The notes under the pieces were generated by a model, which was given only the letters and a program-made list of their open reading frames with translations, was not told the origin of the DNA and made no database searches. A DNA stretch of 64,000 bases from Phaeosaccion multiseriatum. Lineage: Eukaryota > Ochrophyta, other classes. Numbering within the stretch: position 1 is the first letter of the stretch; each line of letters begins with the position of its first letter. Below are positions 23,254 through 64,000 of the stretch, piece by piece. The DNA is taken from the NCBI GenBank assembly GCA_965112735.1, contig OZ218961.1, positions 2,232,001 to 2,296,000 of the forward strand, in the 5' to 3' direction. Both the position numbers and the translations under genes were made by a program.

Positions 23254-23811
23254 GTGACCAGGGCAGACAGCGCGGCCCCTCCTGGGTAAAGCACCGCCTA
23301 GTTTCGCACACACGGTGCCATACATAGCAGCTTATTGTCTTACTTCGTAGTAATATAACCAGATTTGGCGCTTTCCCTCTGCGAAGTGCTTGAACGAGCA
23401 GCACCGCGTCCCTCCCTCCGCAGCGCTGAAGAGAGGCTCACACACTGCCCACTCCTCCTTCCCTCTCACCATGGAAGGAACCACTTCCCCTTCATCATCA
23501 CTTTCCCCGCCCCTGGCCACTCCTCCTTCCCTCTCACCATGGAAGGAACCACTTCCCCTTCATCATCACTTTCCCCGCCCCTGGCTGGAGACTCTCACTC
23601 TCCTCAACTCCACGCACTGCTATTTCAAATTGAAATTAAGTACTATTTTTTTATTCTGATCTTAACATGTACTCATTGAAGGGAAGAGTCTCCTCCAACC
23701 TTCGCGTCCAACCAACTGCCGATCAACTGCCCCCGGAATCCTGCCTCGCTCGCTGCCATTGCCCCCCTTATCTATACAGCAGCTAGACACTATCTGTAGC
23801 GACCCCCCCCC

Positions 23812-64000
<40,189 letters not shown>

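Overview
The window is eukaryotic nuclear DNA. Every gene I can resolve, apart from three small ones, is split into many short exons with GT-AG borders. There are no bacterial operons or ribosome-binding sites, and the introns are packed with micro- and minisatellites. The ankyrin-like proteins with VLQWL and CPWD signatures resemble families expanded in heterokonts (stramenopiles). A single-celled alga or relative of that type is my best guess, at low confidence. The organism probably has flagella or centrioles, because one giant gene resembles Sfi1/IQ-type centriolar proteins (inference).

Layout. Positions 1-8051 (minus) hold most of a voltage-gated, cyclic-nucleotide-binding-domain potassium channel in ten exons; its C-terminus runs off the left edge. 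8052-10053 is intergenic. 10054-14190 (minus) is a complete seven-exon methyltransferase gene of the EFM7/NNT1 type. 14228-24825 is a young segmental-duplication zone: three tandem copies of an intronless ankyrin-like gene (plus), two copies of the 3' end of the giant gene (one of them broken), three arrays of the hexamer GGGTCA at the unit borders, and a 1.4 kb insertion with a 13-bp target-site duplication. 23812 to beyond 64000 (minus) reads as one giant gene. I followed 57 exons; 55 intron junctions keep a continuous phase without any correction, and the remaining two, either side of exon 53, fit if that exon has lost two bases in G-runs. Together they encode more than 6,200 residues: IQ and Trp-rich Sfi1-like helices, then ankyrin repeats, then coiled coil, then very long low-complexity and acidic stretches.

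Exons were derived by hand from splice consensus, phase and protein similarity. The phase bookkeeping is a strong internal check. It also exposed three single-base frame breaks, all at G/C homopolymers, which are most likely assembly errors.

The most unusual content is at the DNA level. (1) A 15-17 bp word, CAGTTGGTGATACAG, recurs about 45 times on both strands, in exons (several reading frames), introns and splice sites. (2) Many intronic tandem arrays begin at the splice donor GT and repeat the donor itself. In two introns the amplified unit also carries exon sequence plus a donor (96 bp x3) or an acceptor plus exon start (about 83 bp x5). (3) Coding domains (cNBD, methyltransferase, ankyrin) are interrupted by large Glu/Gln/Gly insertions built from the same kinds of repeat. 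Together this looks like a genome where splice-site-seeded repeat expansion is reshaping both introns and proteins.
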